Below are positions 63,852 through 64,000 of a stretch of DNA of 64,000 nt, piece after piece (positions within the stretch are counted from its first letter, which is position 1; every line of letters starts with the position of its first letter). A model generated the notes under the pieces. It was not told where the DNA came from. It ran no database searches and was given only the letters and a program-made list of their open reading frames with translations. This DNA comes from [Clostridium] colinum (GTDB lineage: Bacteria > Bacillota > Clostridia > Lachnospirales > CAG-274): the NCBI RefSeq assembly GCF_940677205.1, contig NZ_OW712331.1:1240001-1304000 (forward strand), written 5' to 3'. A program made the translations under genes and the position numbers.

Positions 63852-64000
63852 TTAGTATAGCTCATCAACTGAAAGTTCTGTAACAATTCCACCATCACTC
63901 ATACTTTTAGCTGTAACTTTAAGCATATTATCTGGGCTAACACTAAATATTACTTTTACTTTTTCTTTTCCTTTTGGTCCTTGTGGTATCCCTCTTAAAG
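63852..64000 (-). CDS. Hsp70-family protein, C-terminal 49 codons (cut by right edge)
   Basis: On the minus strand the frame reads LRGIPQGPKGKEKVKVIFSV, PDNMLKVTAKSMSDGG and ends ELSVDELY then TAA (63852-63854). LRGIPxxPxGxxxxxVxFxx and LxVTAK are the end of the substrate-binding beta domain of DnaK-like proteins (DnaK: IRGIPPAPRG and LxVSAKD). It stops soon after, so it lacks the helical lid. It is a fourth Hsp70 paralogue in the operon. The N-terminal ATPase is outside the window. Confidence 0.85.
   Translation of the reverse strand, partial: LRGIPQGPKGKEKVKVIFSVSPDNMLKVTAKSMSDGGIVTELSVDELY

Noticed and set aside
1-64000. CRISPR arrays and tRNA or rRNA genes
   Set aside because: No regularly spaced repeats and no tRNA or rRNA signatures were seen apart from the tRNA-like part of the tmRNA.

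Overview
The window is strikingly AT-rich. It encodes a low-GC, Gram-positive anaerobe of the Clostridia type. Pointers are the gene order recN-argR-nadK-tlyA-dxs-(PAP2-like)-ispA-xseB-xseA-nusB-asp23, a SpoVD-type penicillin-binding protein with a PASTA tail, an NhaC antiporter and a B12-riboswitch cobalamin operon. Species cannot be fixed from sequence alone; a Lachnospiraceae-like or Tyzzerella-like lineage is a guess.

Region 1 (1 to about 10.7 kb) is the right-hand part of a prophage. Leftward early genes (antirepressor, many tiny proteins, DUF1351, RecT, metallo-beta-lactamase-fold protein) run off the left edge. A divergent lysogeny switch (Cro-like gene, repressor, ImmA peptidase, three operators) faces right. 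A GIY-YIG-like cargo gene, a TM2 protein, a type I toxin-antitoxin pair and a tyrosine integrase close the element. A complete tmRNA gene with an atypical tag sits inside the early operon, between phage genes.

Region 2 (about 10.8 to 28.7 kb) is chromosomal but rearranged. A SpoVD-like PBP gene is broken in two. Its N-terminal part lies at 26148-27818 and its PASTA tail at 13524-13802, both on the minus strand. Between them are 12.3 kb carrying VanW, DUF4097, UvrD, prepilin peptidase, PEGA and RlmD genes and a decayed ABC transporter. The junctions show a possible 4-bp target duplication and similar inverted ends.

Region 3 (28.7 to 47.6 kb) is core metabolism and maintenance: tRNA thiolation (thiI plus cysteine desulfurase), RNA and protein methylation, recN-argR-nadK, isoprenoid synthesis, exonuclease VII, nusB, endonuclease IV, an SDR, and a 1065-residue helical-repeat protein.

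Region 4 (47.7 to 53.8 kb) is a B12-riboswitch-controlled cobalamin operon (cobT-cobU-cobS-short CobU-cobC-BtuF-like-short CobQ-GNAT). An NhaC antiporter follows.

Region 5 (55.7 to 64.0 kb) is a tightly packed leftward operon that I find the most unusual set. It has at least four Hsp70-family proteins: one cut by the right edge, one with a degenerate nucleotide site, one conventional, and one fused to a von Willebrand A domain. With them are a 565-residue helical protein ending in a GrpE-like domain and a TPR protein. It looks like a self-contained chaperone machine separate from the housekeeping DnaK system.
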